Below, in pieces: positions 1 through 10,749 of a stretch of DNA of 64,000 bases. The notes beneath the pieces are model-generated. The model saw nothing but the letters and a program-made list of their open reading frames with translations, ran no database searches and was not told the origin of the DNA. The first letter of the stretch is position 1, and each line of letters starts with the position of its first letter. Source of the stretch: Dolomedes plantarius (lineage: Eukaryota > Arthropoda > Arachnida > Araneae > Dolomedidae); NCBI GenBank assembly GCA_907164885.2, contig OU015496.1, positions 138,619,034-138,683,033 of the forward strand, read 5' to 3'. A program made the translations under genes and the position numbers.

Positions 1-612
1 GGTTCCAGCATTAAAACTGCTAATACTGAAGTAATTAAGGCGGTAAACAAGAAGTCGTATAAGCACATATACGAAAAACAGAGTCAGGTTGTTGAAAAAT
101 ATGAAACAAGCGGTGAACTAAATTGTAAACGCATCATAAATGGCGAGATAAAGCCAGTAACTGAACACATAGGTGCGGCGTATAAGTTTGAAAAAATAGA
201 ATCTGCATTAAAATCTAATACCGATACAAGCAAAAGTACGAAGAAAAGTAAAGTGTGTACTGCAAAACCTCCATCAAAGGATGAACGTGGCACACATAAG
301 GTACACAAGGTTATCAAAAGGAGGAATTGCAGTTTTAAAGCTCCTTTGCATAAGTACAGGAAACGCAAGATATCAGCCGCCCAGCAAGGTTGGCCTCCTC
401 CCAAGAGACCTCCTGTCCATCATCAAGACGGACCAGCGCCTCAGGACCAACGACCTGCTGCACGAAGGAGGCCCACATGGTCAACGAATCCCTTTACTAG
501 GACTGCGACCATCAAGAGAGGTTCCACGGAATGGACAGACTGGTGCAGGGAAGTTGCCGCTTTCATGAACAAGTCTTGTATCAATTCTCTTTTTCTAACT
601 CCCACCCTTTAA
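1..612 (+). CDS. 3' end of an unrecognised gene or retrocopy (partial)
   Basis: Frame 1 is open from the window edge to a TAA at 610-612, about 203 codons, so the start lies upstream. The first 120 residues are Lys/Glu-rich and hydrophilic (several KK, KR and RR pairs), without a domain I recognise. From about base 375 the base composition jumps to GC-rich. There frame 1 reads as an unlikely Pro/Arg-rich stretch, while frame 2 (to a TGA near 568) has GC-ending codons and a plausible helix containing LLPRDLLSIIKTDQRLR. That helix faintly recalls the C-terminal region of ADCK/AARF-type kinases, but this is a guess. Two readings fit: a frameshifted (pseudogenised) terminal exon, or a chimera of two sequences. 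An AATAAA overlaps the frame-1 stop. Coding potential is likely; function is unknown. Confidence 0.35.
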   Translation, partial: GSSIKTANTEVIKAVNKKSYKHIYEKQSQVVEKYETSGELNCKRIINGEIKPVTEHIGAAYKFEKIESALKSNTDTSKSTKKSKVCTAKPPSKDERGTHKVHKVIKRRNCSFKAPLHKYRKRKISAAQQGWPPPKRPPVHHQDGPAPQDQRPAARRRPTWSTNPFTRTATIKRGSTEWTDWCREVAAFMNKSCINSLFLTPTL

Positions 613-616
613 TAAA
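611..616 (+). terminator. Possible polyadenylation signal AATAAA
   Basis: A canonical AATAAA overlaps the TAA that ends the open frame at 1-612. Signals this close to the stop are uncommon, so it may be coincidental in AT-rich DNA. Confidence 0.25.
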
Positions 617-1143
617 ACTGAACCAAATTGGTTTGAAGTTCCCCATTGTATATACTGTGTAAACATTTTGAGGGGAAGGGGTGAGGCACTGAAAAAAAAC
701 GGCATACTGTTTTTTTATAAATTTTTGAAGGGGACATGTAGTGAAAAAAAATACATACTAACTACAGATAACAACTAACTAACATACTAACTTCACAAAA
801 CATAACACATGTGCATTATGAATTGGGGAAGAGCAGCTACAAACAGTCAAGAAATGTCATGCTGTGCAATTGTGTTGACACTTTTAATTAAAATAGATCT
901 TCTAGAGTGCAGTTGGCAAGGCCAGTATCCGCAACTCTGCAAATCCACTGTTTGATGGTGTCACCTGGACCCTTCGGGGTTAGTTTTGTAAAATGGTAGT
1001 GGCGTTTTCCCCCACACAACGTGTGGAAGGTTTTTTGGCTTTGCCACCCATTATGTAAAAAGTCAGACCAGCACGCGTTTTCAATTAGTTAACTGAAGCC
1101 GTTCAGACCTCAGTTACCTAATTTTTTTTTCAAGGGAGGCCAG
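617..1143. other. Intergenic, no feature identified
   Basis: AT-rich with short A and T runs. I see no ORF, splice-bounded exon or terminal repeat. Confidence 0.4.
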
Positions 1144-1545
1144 TGTAAGGTATACACAAGATTCGATTCGCAAGAATCGAACTTTTGAGTGAATGAATTA
1201 AAGAAGCTGCTTGAGACATGCTAATTTCGGCATACGCGCTTAGTATAAATACCATGCTGCGTCATTAATGAAAAAGGTTGTTAGGGTTAAAAGAAGGTTG
1301 TTAAGGTTGATAGATAAGCGAGAGGGAGCTACGAGGGTATGCAGCTCCAGTACTATCCGGTGCTAGTGCTTAGGGGCCCAAATTTTACGTGGCAGAATTG
1401 CTGGTTGACTCTCTGCTGTTTTGTGAGTATTGAAATGTGTATTTCTATTGAATGTTAATATATATATTCCGTACAAGTAGTAAGTATGCTTAATGCTGTA
1501 AAAGCAAATTCTATATGTGCAACGAATTCAATAAACATTGTTTCA
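1144..1545 (+). mobile_element. Candidate solo LTR
   Basis: The segment begins TGTAAGG and carries a TATAAATA box at 1244-1251. An AATAAA at 1530-1535 lies about 285 bp downstream, followed closely by a ..TTTCA end. This spacing is LTR-like. No target duplication or internal retroelement sequence is visible, so it could also be an unrelated Pol II promoter plus poly(A) signal. Confidence 0.22.
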
Positions 1546-2188
1546 TGTATAAATTGTGTTTGTATCAAATTCATTTAGAGTGCCACTTCAAATTATATAC
1601 ACCTAAATCTGGGTAAAGTGAGCTATTTTCTATAGCTTTAAGAACACAAACATCACTGGAAATTATATATCTCCACTCATTCTCAACATCAGCAACAGAA
1701 TTATTACTTTCTTGCAATTTTGAAGCACTTCGCACTCAATTTTCGACATGTTTATCATCTGGTCAGAGCTCTCCTCCATGCAGAGGTCATCACTTTTTTT
1801 CGAAATAATCAAAATAATTATCATCACTCTAAACTGTGGATCGAACTCTTCCTTAAAACAGGTTCAAAGCGTCATCTTTATTTACTGGTCTATTGCTTCC
1901 TGCTGAAAAATTATGGTCTAGATTACAGTATAAATTAAATGAAAAATACAGTTTTTTAATCCATTTGTTCAAATAACTCACTGCTAAGAATATATGTTTA
2001 ACGTGACAATAGCAAAATAACTAAGCTACTTGTAAGAAAGTGGCTACAGCAATCAAAACATAAAAAGTTGTGGTTAAAACATTCCACTTCTTAGAAACTG
2101 AGTTAAGTTCCTTTTTTATTCTCAAAAGATTAATTATCAACAACCATTTCATTACAAATTCATCAGGTATTTCCAAATACTAATTCCG
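1546..2188. other. Intergenic, no feature identified
   Basis: AT-rich. A 72-codon ORF at 1720-1938 has no recognisable domain or codon bias. Confidence 0.35.
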
Positions 2189-2322
2189 ATGCATCTAAAA
2201 TCACTAACTGCATATCTGCTAAAAGTAAATTAATACTAGCTTTATTCCGGGTTCCCCGTCTATCTTTAAAAGCATAATCTTTAAAAGCGAAACATTTTTC
2301 ACTGATCATGCATGTCGCTGAA
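2189..2322 (+). repeat. Diverged direct repeat, copy 1
   Basis: This matches 2725-2848 in the same orientation. Shared blocks include GCATCTAAA, ATCTGCTAAA, GTTCCCCGT and TTTAAAAGCGAA, in the same order and similar spacing. It is an old dispersed or locally duplicated repeat of unknown family. Confidence 0.45.
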
Positions 2323-2724
2323 ATTTAAAGACTGCAATAATAGTTAGACTGCAATAATAGTGGCCAAATTTGAGAAGAGATGGGCGGGGACCACTTGCTT
2401 CGATGTGGGGCCCTCCACGGGCACACTGTGTTCTCAAGGTATTGTGAAACATGAGAACTTTTAAGGCAAGGACTTCGGTCTTATATCCCGTTTTCAGTTT
2501 CGCCATCTCATGTACATGTTTTTATCTTTGTACTGTCATTTTATCTTTTTATATGTATTGGTATTTTGCCATTGGAAATAAAAATAATAGTTAGATGATA
2601 AATGATGTATTTCAGACATACCACTGAAAAAAATGAGTGTGAAGTTCAATTTTTAAATTAAATGGATTGAATATTAAGAATAATTTCTTAATAAACTTAA
2701 CAAGCATTTATAAAAATTATTTCT

Positions 2725-2848
2725 GAGGCATCTAAATTAATTAACATTCGATCTGCTAAATGTAAACAAAAAATAGTTTTACTTCGAGTTCCCCGTTAGG
2801 GCTAATATTTAAAAGCGAAGCTTTTTCATTGATTGTTTATATGAATGA
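2725..2848 (+). repeat. Diverged direct repeat, copy 2
   Basis: Partner of 2189-2322, about 535 bp downstream, with the same ordered blocks. Confidence 0.45.
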
Positions 2849-3168
2849 TGTCTGAAAAAGGCAGACGATATGGAAAATAACCCATTGATGAAGTTTTCCA
2901 TCCATTGATTACATGAAAAGTGGAATAAAAGTGTCCCAATACGGTACAAAGTTTCGGTGTTTGTCCTCGATCTCAGTTGTAGTAGAATTATTCGTTTCGT
3001 AACTTTATTTAGCTTTTGTGCAATGTGTACCCAATCCCCTACATTTTCCCTTTGAGCCAAAAGTTATCTTCTTCCCTCAAGCGGATGGTACGTGAGGTAC
3101 TTGTGAAATGCATAAGATGCGATAGGAAAGAAAACAAATATTAACTTCTTTTAAAATCTGTAATATAT

Positions 3169-3478
3169 TGTTGCGTTTCTTGTTCGTCGATATTAGTGAG
3201 TGACAACACCAGATAACAGTGGCGCAAGTATATTTGCTTTTTATATTTAAACAGATACAAATTTAACAAACAGGACTACAGCAAAGTAAAGGAAAAAAAT
3301 TCATATTTGAAACAATACACATAGGCACAATCATAGGCCTCGCATTTCACGCAGAGCAGCCGAGAAATGAACGAACCCGAACTCAACTATAGAAGCCGAG
3401 TTCACCGTGCTTATTTACTGTGGCGACATTCTCGATTATTCTAGAAATGGAAAATTCCAGAACTGGACAACCGCGACA
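3169..3478 (-). mobile_element. Candidate solo LTR (gypsy-like), minus strand
   Basis: On the minus strand the 310-bp segment starts TGTCGCGGTTGTCCAG and ends AAACGCAACA, i.e. TGT...ACA ends. Base composition is richer in GC than its flanks. This is the layout of a gypsy/Ty3 LTR. The flanking 4-5 bp do not match, so no target duplication is visible, and no internal region adjoins it. Confidence 0.42.
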
Positions 3479-4636
3479 CTTAGGTGAAATCTGATTGGTT
3501 ATTCAAACACCCTAAATGGCGCCAATTGTGGCCAAATTTGTCGCCAAGCTCGCCCAACTTGTTGCCAAGGTCCCAAAAATATCGCTAAAGGGTCGCATAT
3601 TGAAATATAACGCTCAGACAGTAAATAAATAGCATTTAACACAAAATAAATATAAATTAAGGAGAAAAAAAATATTTACAAATAATATTTACAACTCTTT
3701 GTGACGATATATGTTTTAACATTTATTAAATAAGTGTTTATGATTACATTAGGAAAGAGAATGAATCTAGCAATGCTAATATACCGTAACCATACAGTTT
3801 ATTTGGTAGCAAATACTGTTTTAAATTCTTTTTTGCATTAAAAATAACTGCTTTCATATGGAAATAGGAATAATTTCTGAATGTGAGGAAGAAATTTCCA
3901 CTCTCAAGGCTTCAACATTTAGGATAACGAATGAACTTTTCATAAAATTTCATGAAATTAAATAAAATAGTTTTAAAAATAAAATAAAAACTCACTCTTT
4001 ATAAAAAAAGGGAAGCCTGTAACAGCCACATGTAGTCTGAGAAAGTTTCTGAATATTTCAAAATCGAATATCTGACTCGGTCGTTATCCGTAGCGTGTGC
4101 GATGATAGTTTAATGGTTCTGCATCATAAATCAAGAGGATTTTTCCATTACTTGCAAAACTGAAGAAATCCATTGTGACAGCTTATTTCCAGTCGATCAT
4201 CAGAGGAGAAGAGGGCCAGGGGAGGAAAAAATAATATTATTCAAAAAGTGAAATTAATGCCTTCTGTCGGACGTAACGTGATCCTTCAGAGAAATATTCT
4301 TGAACTGATTTTTGCCGAGGGGATACACAAACTGAAAATCTCTTTGTATGAATTATAGAGAGGCACTTTGAAAATTTCGTAAATAAATTTTGGTTCCATG
4401 GATATCAGAATTGAGTTATGTTGTATGGAGCACAGCTATAGACAATTAATTTTGTTGCATTATAATTTACTAATATCTTCACTTGGTATCAAAAAAATAG
4501 AAATACATCGCTTTCTTTATTTTTTTAATTTCATACTGAAACGTATATCAAGAGGCTGAAGAGCGATTGGATTCATTATACTATGCATGAAAAGACAGGT
4601 ATACAAAATTGTTGGCTTCCCTTCAAAATAATTCAT
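3479..4636. other. Intergenic, no feature identified
   Basis: Low-complexity AT-rich sequence. No ORF with protein-like character, no terminal repeats recognised. Confidence 0.35.
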
Positions 4637-4741
4637 AATTGATAACAAATATATTTCATTATTTTCGTCTATATTCATTATTTTGTCGAAAATAATGAAA
4701 TACAATTGATAACAATTATGTTTCATTATTTTCGTCTATAT
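4637..4741. repeat. Short duplicated block with inverted segment
   Basis: AATTGATAACAA followed by TTTCATTATTTTCGTCTATAT occurs twice (about 4637-4674 and 4703-4741). Between them lies the inverted segment GTCGAAAATAATGAAA, so the locus can fold as alternative hairpins. The origin is unknown. Confidence 0.5.
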
Positions 4742-5914
4742 GCTTCTAATAAATCTTTTTATTTGGCACTTTTTTCCGATGAAAACCGAAAGATCTACTT
4801 CCAGTGCACATTAGTTAGGGCAACTCTTTTTCCAGCATAACAAACTACCACAAGCTTAAAATACAATTTTTGTATCGCTGGAGAAGATGCGAAGAAAATA
4901 TTCGGCAGATCTTGGACCCAAATCAGGATGAGATGAAATAACATTTAAAACGCTGAATTAAAAGCTCTGTGAGACAAGATAAAAACACCTCAGTCTAAAG
5001 CGTAACCAAGAATATTAATTGTCTCGAGCATGCAGATGATGCATGTAAAGCGATAATAAATGGGCAAGGGAATATATAGAACAATAAGTGTGGGTTAACT
5101 AGCAGTATATGTGAGTTCAAGTAAGAAAAGGATGAGACTAAACGTAAATTGGGATGGATTAATGGTGAATACCTAGGACAGATTATGACAGAAGTACAAT
5201 AAGCTGTCCATGTGCTGCTACAATAAATTTGTTTTGAGAACCGAAAGAAAAACAGCTGCTGCAAGCGGATCAGTGAAAGATGCCGACTGTGCAATGACTC
5301 TTTAGCTAACATCAAGTACTCTTCCCTGCCTGGATCATACAGCAGCACTTTATTACGGAACTTAAAGATGTCATATTTAACGCTACGTCTGTGCACCCTG
5401 TCCAACAAATTCCAATGACTATGGTCTGGGAGAATTTGTGTTTAACCAGATATCCATTATCTGGACATCTCCAATGAAACGTATCCGATTACAGACATTG
5501 ATGACAGATATGAATGTAGAAAATAATTGCCTTCTGTGGCGAGTACGATTAAGCCTACAACTCCGTCTGACCCCCCCCCTTCCTCTAGTAAATCCTTTGT
5601 GTGTTTGACATCCTTCGACAGACAGGTGGCTATAGTGTACCCGTAGATTGGATAATAATAAAAACAATTCGAGATAATTTCTTGGGAAATATTGTCAGCA
5701 ATCAGTCTTTAGGTTCACTAAACACTCCGAGATACCTATCCAACTTGGTTGACAAGGTACATACATCTATTAATATATATGCATATATCCTTTCAAACTG
5801 TCAACTCCTGTTGCGCAGGCAAGCTTTAGTCAGACAGATAGTGCTCTTTATCGTGTCACAAGAAGTGAGCGAGTAAGCCGTGATTTCCACCTCCAATTTT
5901 AACCCTCATATTCA
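4742..5914. other. Intergenic, no supported gene
   Basis: A minus-strand frame is open at 4995-5436; its first 50 residues look moderately protein-like, but no family is recognised and splice context is absent. A C10 homopolymer run lies near 5570-5580. Confidence 0.3.
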
Positions 5915-5922
5915 CCCGATCT

Positions 5923-6869
5923 CAGTGGCGTAGCGAGCATAACTGGCACCCAGGAAAGATACTTTTTTGGCGCCCTTCCCCTCCCCGAAAAACATATAGT
6001 AATGTAATACAGGGTGGTCATAAAAAAACTTTGCCCATATATGGACCTCTAGGGGGCGTTCCATTCAACCGATCGATAGGAGATTTCAGATATAGTTGAG
6101 GGATATAGTCATTCAGGGGTATGAGCTCAGGATTCTGTGAATGGCAACAACATGGCTCTCACGGTTAACGGTTATTGGTACAGAAACTCGAAATTTTCAA
6201 ATAGCAACTCCCTCTTTTTCCCGTCGCAAAATGCTCCGCGCATGCAAAAACCCTAAAAAGCGTTGGAGCGGTACGTGTATCACAAAAAACGGACGCGTTA
6301 TGCCCGCACAAAAAAACAGCTCTGCGAATGGCTAACAGAAACACGATCAGAGAGCTTTTTCACGGTTTTCTACATTGAATATCTGGCGAACGGCGTTCTG
6401 TGGTTGGTTTCTAGCCTCTGTCATAAGCAAATTTCCTCCTTGCGCCCCGATCGTGTCTTTGTTGGCCGTTCGCAAAGCTGTTGTTTTGTGGGTGCATAAC
6501 ACGTCCGTTTTTTGTGAGATATGTACCGTTCTAACGCTCTTTAGGGTTTTTGCATGAGCTGAGCATTTTGCGACGGGAAAAAGTGGGCGTTTCCATTCGA
6601 AAATTTCGAGTTTTTATACCTATAACCGTAACCGTGAGCATCACTGTGTTGCCGTTCTCAAAATCCCGAGCTGATACCACTGAATAACCATATCTGAAAT
6701 CTTATCTCGATAGGTTGAACGGAACGGCCGCTAGAGGTCCATATATCGGCAAAGTTTTTTTATGACCGCCCTGTTTATAGAATTAGTTAAAAGAACCATT
6801 TGGCGCCCCTCTGCGAGTGGCGCCCGGGGCATGATAGACCATCTTGCCCCCTCCCTTGCTACGCCACTG
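5923..6869. mobile_element. Non-autonomous hAT element (outer of a nested pair)
   Basis: The ends are inverted: CAGTGGCGTAGC at the left, GCTACGCCACTG at the right. The element is flanked by a perfect 8-bp target duplication, CCCGATCT, at 5915-5922 and 6870-6877. An 8-bp duplication with CAGTG-type ends is the hAT signature. Subterminal copies of TGGCGCCC lie on both sides. No transposase is encoded. A second element (6010-6773) occupies most of its interior. Confidence 0.82.
6010..6773. mobile_element. Foldback element with very long inverted arms, nested in the hAT
   Basis: The segment starts CAGGGTGGTCATAAAAAAAC and its right end is the reverse complement with one change. Reading the right arm backwards, similarity continues with small gaps for roughly 330 bp per arm, leaving a short central loop near 6380. 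Shared blocks include CGAAATTTTC, CCCGTCGCAAAATGCTC and CAAAAAACGGACG. Short ORFs here lie in the arms and are probably incidental. No target duplication could be fixed and the superfamily is unassigned. Confidence 0.75.
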
Positions 6870-6877
6870 CCCGATCT

Positions 6878-7121
6878 CAGCCGTTTTTAAAAACTGCTAG
6901 ACTATCTTCTAGAAATTAGCGCAATCCGAGAATAGCTGAAACATTAAGAGAGGTCCTATTAATGCATGCTACAGGAACGCTTTAGGAGTATCTGTTAGGA
7001 AAATGAACCTTAAAAGGGTAAAACTAAACTTCAGTTTATTAGATCATTTACTTGTATTACTTTCCGACATTCATGCTATCGTTTTAGACTGATGTAGAAC
7101 TTATTATCTAACAAGTAATGG
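6878..7121. other. Intergenic, no feature identified
   Basis: AT-rich spacer between the hAT element and the next LTR-like block. Confidence 0.35.
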
Positions 7122-7508
7122 TGTCACAGCAACTTTGACGTCATACATCTGAGAAATGTTGTTTTTCGTTTATTTTCCCCATGGTTTGTTATTTTTTCTT
7201 TCCAGTGTATTTTATGCAAATATGTCAATGTTATGTTACTGGCTTGTATAAATACTGCTCGAGTTAGAGCAAAGGGGCCGCAAGCAGCAGACACAGTTGA
7301 ACTCACGAGCTAGTGAGATTCGTATGTTAGAAGTCTCTGTGTGAGATTGTTTTGATTATACAAATGTTTTAAGTTATTGCTTTTAATATTTTTAAATGTT
7401 TATTGAAGTTTCGAATAAACGTAATTATTTTAACTTAAGTTTTGCTGATTTCTAAACGCACCTCATGCCAGACCAGTGCGTGCTCTTATATTGTCACTCT
7501 GCGTGACA
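7122..7508 (+). mobile_element. Candidate solo LTR with TATA box and poly(A) signal
   Basis: The segment begins TGTCACAGC and ends CTGCGTGACA (TG...CA). TATAAATA lies at 7247-7254. AATAAA lies at 7414-7419, with a GC-richer leader between them. This is the U3-R-U5 order of an LTR. No matching target duplication or internal retroelement region is seen, so the call is tentative. Confidence 0.38.
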
Positions 7509-7876
7509 GTATCTAGGGTCTGTTTTAGTAAATATATTTTTTCTTTTAACTTTTAAAGATTTTCCATAAATTTAAGTGCATATTTTAATATTTTTATTGT
7601 AAAGTACTGCACCTTTTTCGTTTCTTGCATATTCTGTCGCCAGTTTCGATTTTTCATCCAACTGTCTATTAATTATTTTGCATAGAACCTTTCTAAAACT
7701 TATGTTTTCCTTAAATTTATTTTTTCGCTGAAATTCCCATGAATAAAATATTTGAAAATTCTTCACGCTTTTACCGTGGTATTGAAAACCTGCAAGTGGA
7801 CCAATAAGCTTGAAAATCTATAAGTAGAATGCAGTAAGAAAACTCTTTCGCTATATCATCTAATGCTTTGTTAACA
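7509..7876. other. Intergenic, no feature identified
   Basis: AT-rich. One 64-codon minus-strand ORF without protein-like character. Confidence 0.35.
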
Positions 7877-8390
7877 TTAAAGGCCGGTTCGCACTGCATA
7901 CGATGCGTTGTGGTACGATACTACGTTGGCTCTTAGATTGTGGGCATCACTTGTGATTGGTTTAACGTATAACGTGTTCAATGAACTGAGCTCTGTGATT
8001 GGTTAAAATTTTTAACGCTCACGCTACGTAATGCTTCAGATTCAGTTTAAACAGGCCTTTAGACCTGTTCACATTGTATTCGGAACGTCGCGTTACGTTA
8101 TTGCGTTGGCGCCGAGATTGTTAACATGACCTGCGATTGGTTTGCCGTATCACGGGGTCAATGAATTCAGCTCTGTGAATAGTTAAAATTTTTAACGCTG
8201 AAGCTACGTAACACTCCCAATTCAGTGTGAACAGCCGTAAGTCAATCAGCGTTACTCGTATCAAAATAATTTTAACCAATCCTAGACCTCCAACCAATAA
8301 GCCACGAAATTGTTAAGGTCTGTAATTGGTTAAAATAATTTTAATACGAATAACGCTGACGGACTCAGTGTGAACAATGCCTTAGTCTGT
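7877..8390. mobile_element. Tandem cluster of CCTGTTCACA-type MITEs (about three units)
   Basis: Three head-to-tail palindromic units share ends of the form GGCCTGTTCACACTG / CAGTGTGAACAGGCC: about 7880-8061, 8062-8237 and 8238-8388. Each has an internal 'gattggttaaaa' type block and ACG-rich arms. The same end sequence recurs in the cluster at 29,357-29,960. They encode nothing and are probably mobilised by an unlinked transposase. Superfamily uncertain (hAT- or P-like ends). Confidence 0.62.
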
Positions 8391-8639
8391 TTTAGAGTCA
8401 ATAAGATAATGTCATAATAACTATTATTCAGAATAAGTATAGAGACCAAATAGGGAAGTTAAGTTTAAAAAAGGGCATAAGGTACAATTAGAAAATATAG
8501 CACCAAAAACAGAAAACGCGTTAGGGGTTTGAAAAAAAAATTGCAGGTAGTCTCTTCTAAAAAAACTACCGAGGGTAATTAACGTAGGATTACTTATCGT
8601 TGCTTACCTCTTTTGTATGTATACTATGCATGTATGTGT

Positions 8640-8712
8640 TATGTACGTATATATGTATCTATATATATGTACGTATGTGTATATATATATATATATAAAT
8701 ATATATATATAT
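8640..8712. repeat. (TA)n / TATG-type microsatellite
   Basis: An impure run of TATG and TA units. Confidence 0.7.
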
Positions 8713-9925
8713 GTATGTCAGAATTTTGACGCATCTTGGTAATTTTCTGTTTAACTGTTTCCTGCTTTTCCAAGCGATAGACTGGGTTTGGGGTGCTGCT
8801 AAAATTATAACTCGCGAGGACGGATGGACGGACGGTTTTAGGGTCTAAAATTTTCCTTTCTGCAGGGCCGTTATGGAGGAACGTAATCCTAAGTTAAAAC
8901 ACATAAACATTCATTTTAAACTGAAAAATAAAGTGTATTCGCAAACTTTGAAAGCAAACTCAGCTTTCTTCTTCAGAAGCACAGCAGGAGAAAGCCTACT
9001 CATAAATCCAAGGCAAGCCGAAATACTCGTTTTAACTTACTGCTCTCTGCTCCTGAAAAAGAAAGCTGAATTTCCTTTCGAAATTTGAAAATTGTTCTTA
9101 TTTTTTAGGTATATATATATAAGAAATATTTTGAGGTTTTTTATAATCCCTACCACAAAAAGTATATCTTATAAATATTATTGATAGTCAAAGACACTGA
9201 AAACTCATTTTAAGCCTGTTCCTTTCTCGCATTAGTTAAGAAATAGTTTAAACCCTAACTAACAGACAAAGGCGAGAGTACAATTTATAATACTTGAAAA
9301 GCACCGGCTCAAATGAATAAATATCATAAATATTGAATCCTTTATGAATATCAATGATGTTCGACGTTCCAAAGTTCTTTCTCTAATAAATGAGAGGCAT
9401 AAATTAATATATTCTGGGGATATATAGTCACGCTATTACTTAATTACCATTCCCAAGCATCAAGTATTTGTACTGAAAATGTATAATTAGGAACTGAAAT
9501 GCCCTAGTTCGTTGTTCGTGGGATGCTGAAATTATTTACGAGTTTCTGCGAATCTGTATTATTAACCATTCTTTATCCGTAGTTCATTAAATGGGACTGG
9601 AACATTTTTCAAAATGTGGGCATATTCTTAGCTTCTGAATTTATATATAGCATCCAGTTTATTACGGAGAAGGAGAGAAACTATGGAGGTTATAAGTGTT
9701 ATCCGATTTTTCGATCTGCTGTTGAAATGAGTATTCTTAGCATAAGTTGAATAACAATAGTATGCTTTTATTCAAGGGTTCCCTAGCTCAAGTATAAAAT
9801 GCAATACTTATAGCAAACAACAACAGTTTTTGTTCTCAATGTTTCTCATTTTCTTTCCTACATTTTAGGAACATTTTAGCTACACTAAATCTTTGTTAGT
9901 TATTCCATTCAACATAAACGTTCAT
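8713..9925. other. Intergenic, no supported gene
   Basis: A 71-codon ORF at 8873-9088 overlaps an imperfect inverted repeat (CAGCTTTCTTCTTCAG near 8960; CTGAAAAAGAAAGCTG near 9055), which argues for repeat DNA rather than a gene. Confidence 0.35.
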
Positions 9926-10230
9926 TTAATTGTTGTTGTTGTTGTTGTTGTTTATAATGCCCCCTGGCCGAAAGTATAATGGCACAAGGGTCGAAGTTCG
10001 ATTTAGCCAGGTGCCACCTCAATTTTGACCGAGCATCCCCAGGGGCTACATCTGGGGGGGATCGTACCCTCTCTCTGACCTCATAGATGGTCTTCTTCAT
10101 CTACGGATTTAACGTGCCCATATCCGGCATAGCCACGGAGGTATTTGATGATGCTTGTCGGGATTCGATCCGAGTACCATCAGCAATAAAAGTCGAAGCA
10201 CTACCACTAGGCTACCTCGAGCCCACTCAT
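9926..10230 (-). mobile_element. tRNA-derived SINE, family A, copy 1
   Basis: On the minus strand the head has a Pol III A box (TAGCCTAGTGGTAGTGC) and a B box (GGATCGAATCCCG) at tRNA-like spacing. A body of about 190 bp follows. It ends in a (CAA)n tail, which is the (TTG)n run at 9930-9952 on the + strand. The body matches 47,990-48,222 block by block, including GCCCATATCCG and GTGCCACC, so this is a dispersed family. Confidence 0.82.
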
Positions 10231-10550
10231 TTAATTGAAGTGACATTAAGTTTAAACGAAAAATTGCGGATTCATTTCAAATTTTATTGGTGCAAATCGA
10301 CTGAAAGAGTAACTATTATTTATGTCAAGGCTATTTAATTTTCAGATGAGCAACCAGGTTAAGGATATATAATTTTAAGTCTATTTCATTTTGGTTTTTG
10401 CACATTAAGTATCGATGAAAATTGGTGGATTCATTCCATATTTCTTAAGTGCCACTTGTCGGTTGAAAGAAAAATTCTTTGTTCGGGGAAACACTAATTT
10501 ATCGTCCCAAAAATACCACTTTCTAAGACATGTATCTCTAAACTGAGGGG
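10231..10550. other. Intergenic, no feature identified
   Basis: AT-rich; short ORF with no recognisable product. Confidence 0.35.
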
Positions 10551-10645
10551 ATATATAAAAAAAAGAAAATTGTGAGGTCGGGGGACCCCCGTCAGGAACG
10601 AAGTTCCTTACGTTATTTTTTCAACTCTAAACGTGATTTTATATG
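10551..10645. repeat. Palindrome-rich block sharing a motif with 12.2 kb
   Basis: Contains the palindrome GGGGGACCCCC and the near-palindrome GGAACGAAGTTCC. A block follows (CCTTACGTTATTTTTTCAAC, then TCTAAACGTGATTTT) that recurs twice near 12,195-12,312. The inverse, GAACTTCGTTCC, appears at about 12,818-12,829. This could be one end of a larger composite element spanning 10.55-12.83 kb. Confidence 0.4.
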
Positions 10646-10689
10646 TAGATTTCTATTGATTATATTAGTGTATTTCTGTCACGCAAAAA

Positions 10690-10749
10690 AGCGCAGCCCT
10701 CTTTTATTCAACCAACCAACCAACTAACTCTCTCTCTCTCTCTCTCTAA
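10690..10749. repeat. (ACCA)n and (CT)n microsatellites
   Basis: CAAC/CAAT-type tetranucleotides run directly into a (CT)n tract. Confidence 0.7.

Noticed and set aside
1242..1300. Host Pol II promoter from TATAAATA
   Set aside because: No downstream gene is visible and the spacing to AATAAA fits an LTR better; kept only as a low-confidence LTR candidate.
4995..5436. Minus-strand open frame of about 147 codons
   Set aside because: Part looks protein-like, but there is no known domain, the C-terminal half is low-complexity hydrophobic, and no splice or repeat context supports it.
6141..6557. Three overlapping ORFs on the + strand
   Set aside because: They lie in the arms of the foldback element and match each other by inversion.
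7877..8390. CRISPR-like array
   Set aside because: Units are palindromic MITEs of unequal length with no regular spacers, and the genome is eukaryotic.
8873..9088. 71-codon ORF
   Set aside because: Overlaps an imperfect inverted repeat and has no family resemblance.
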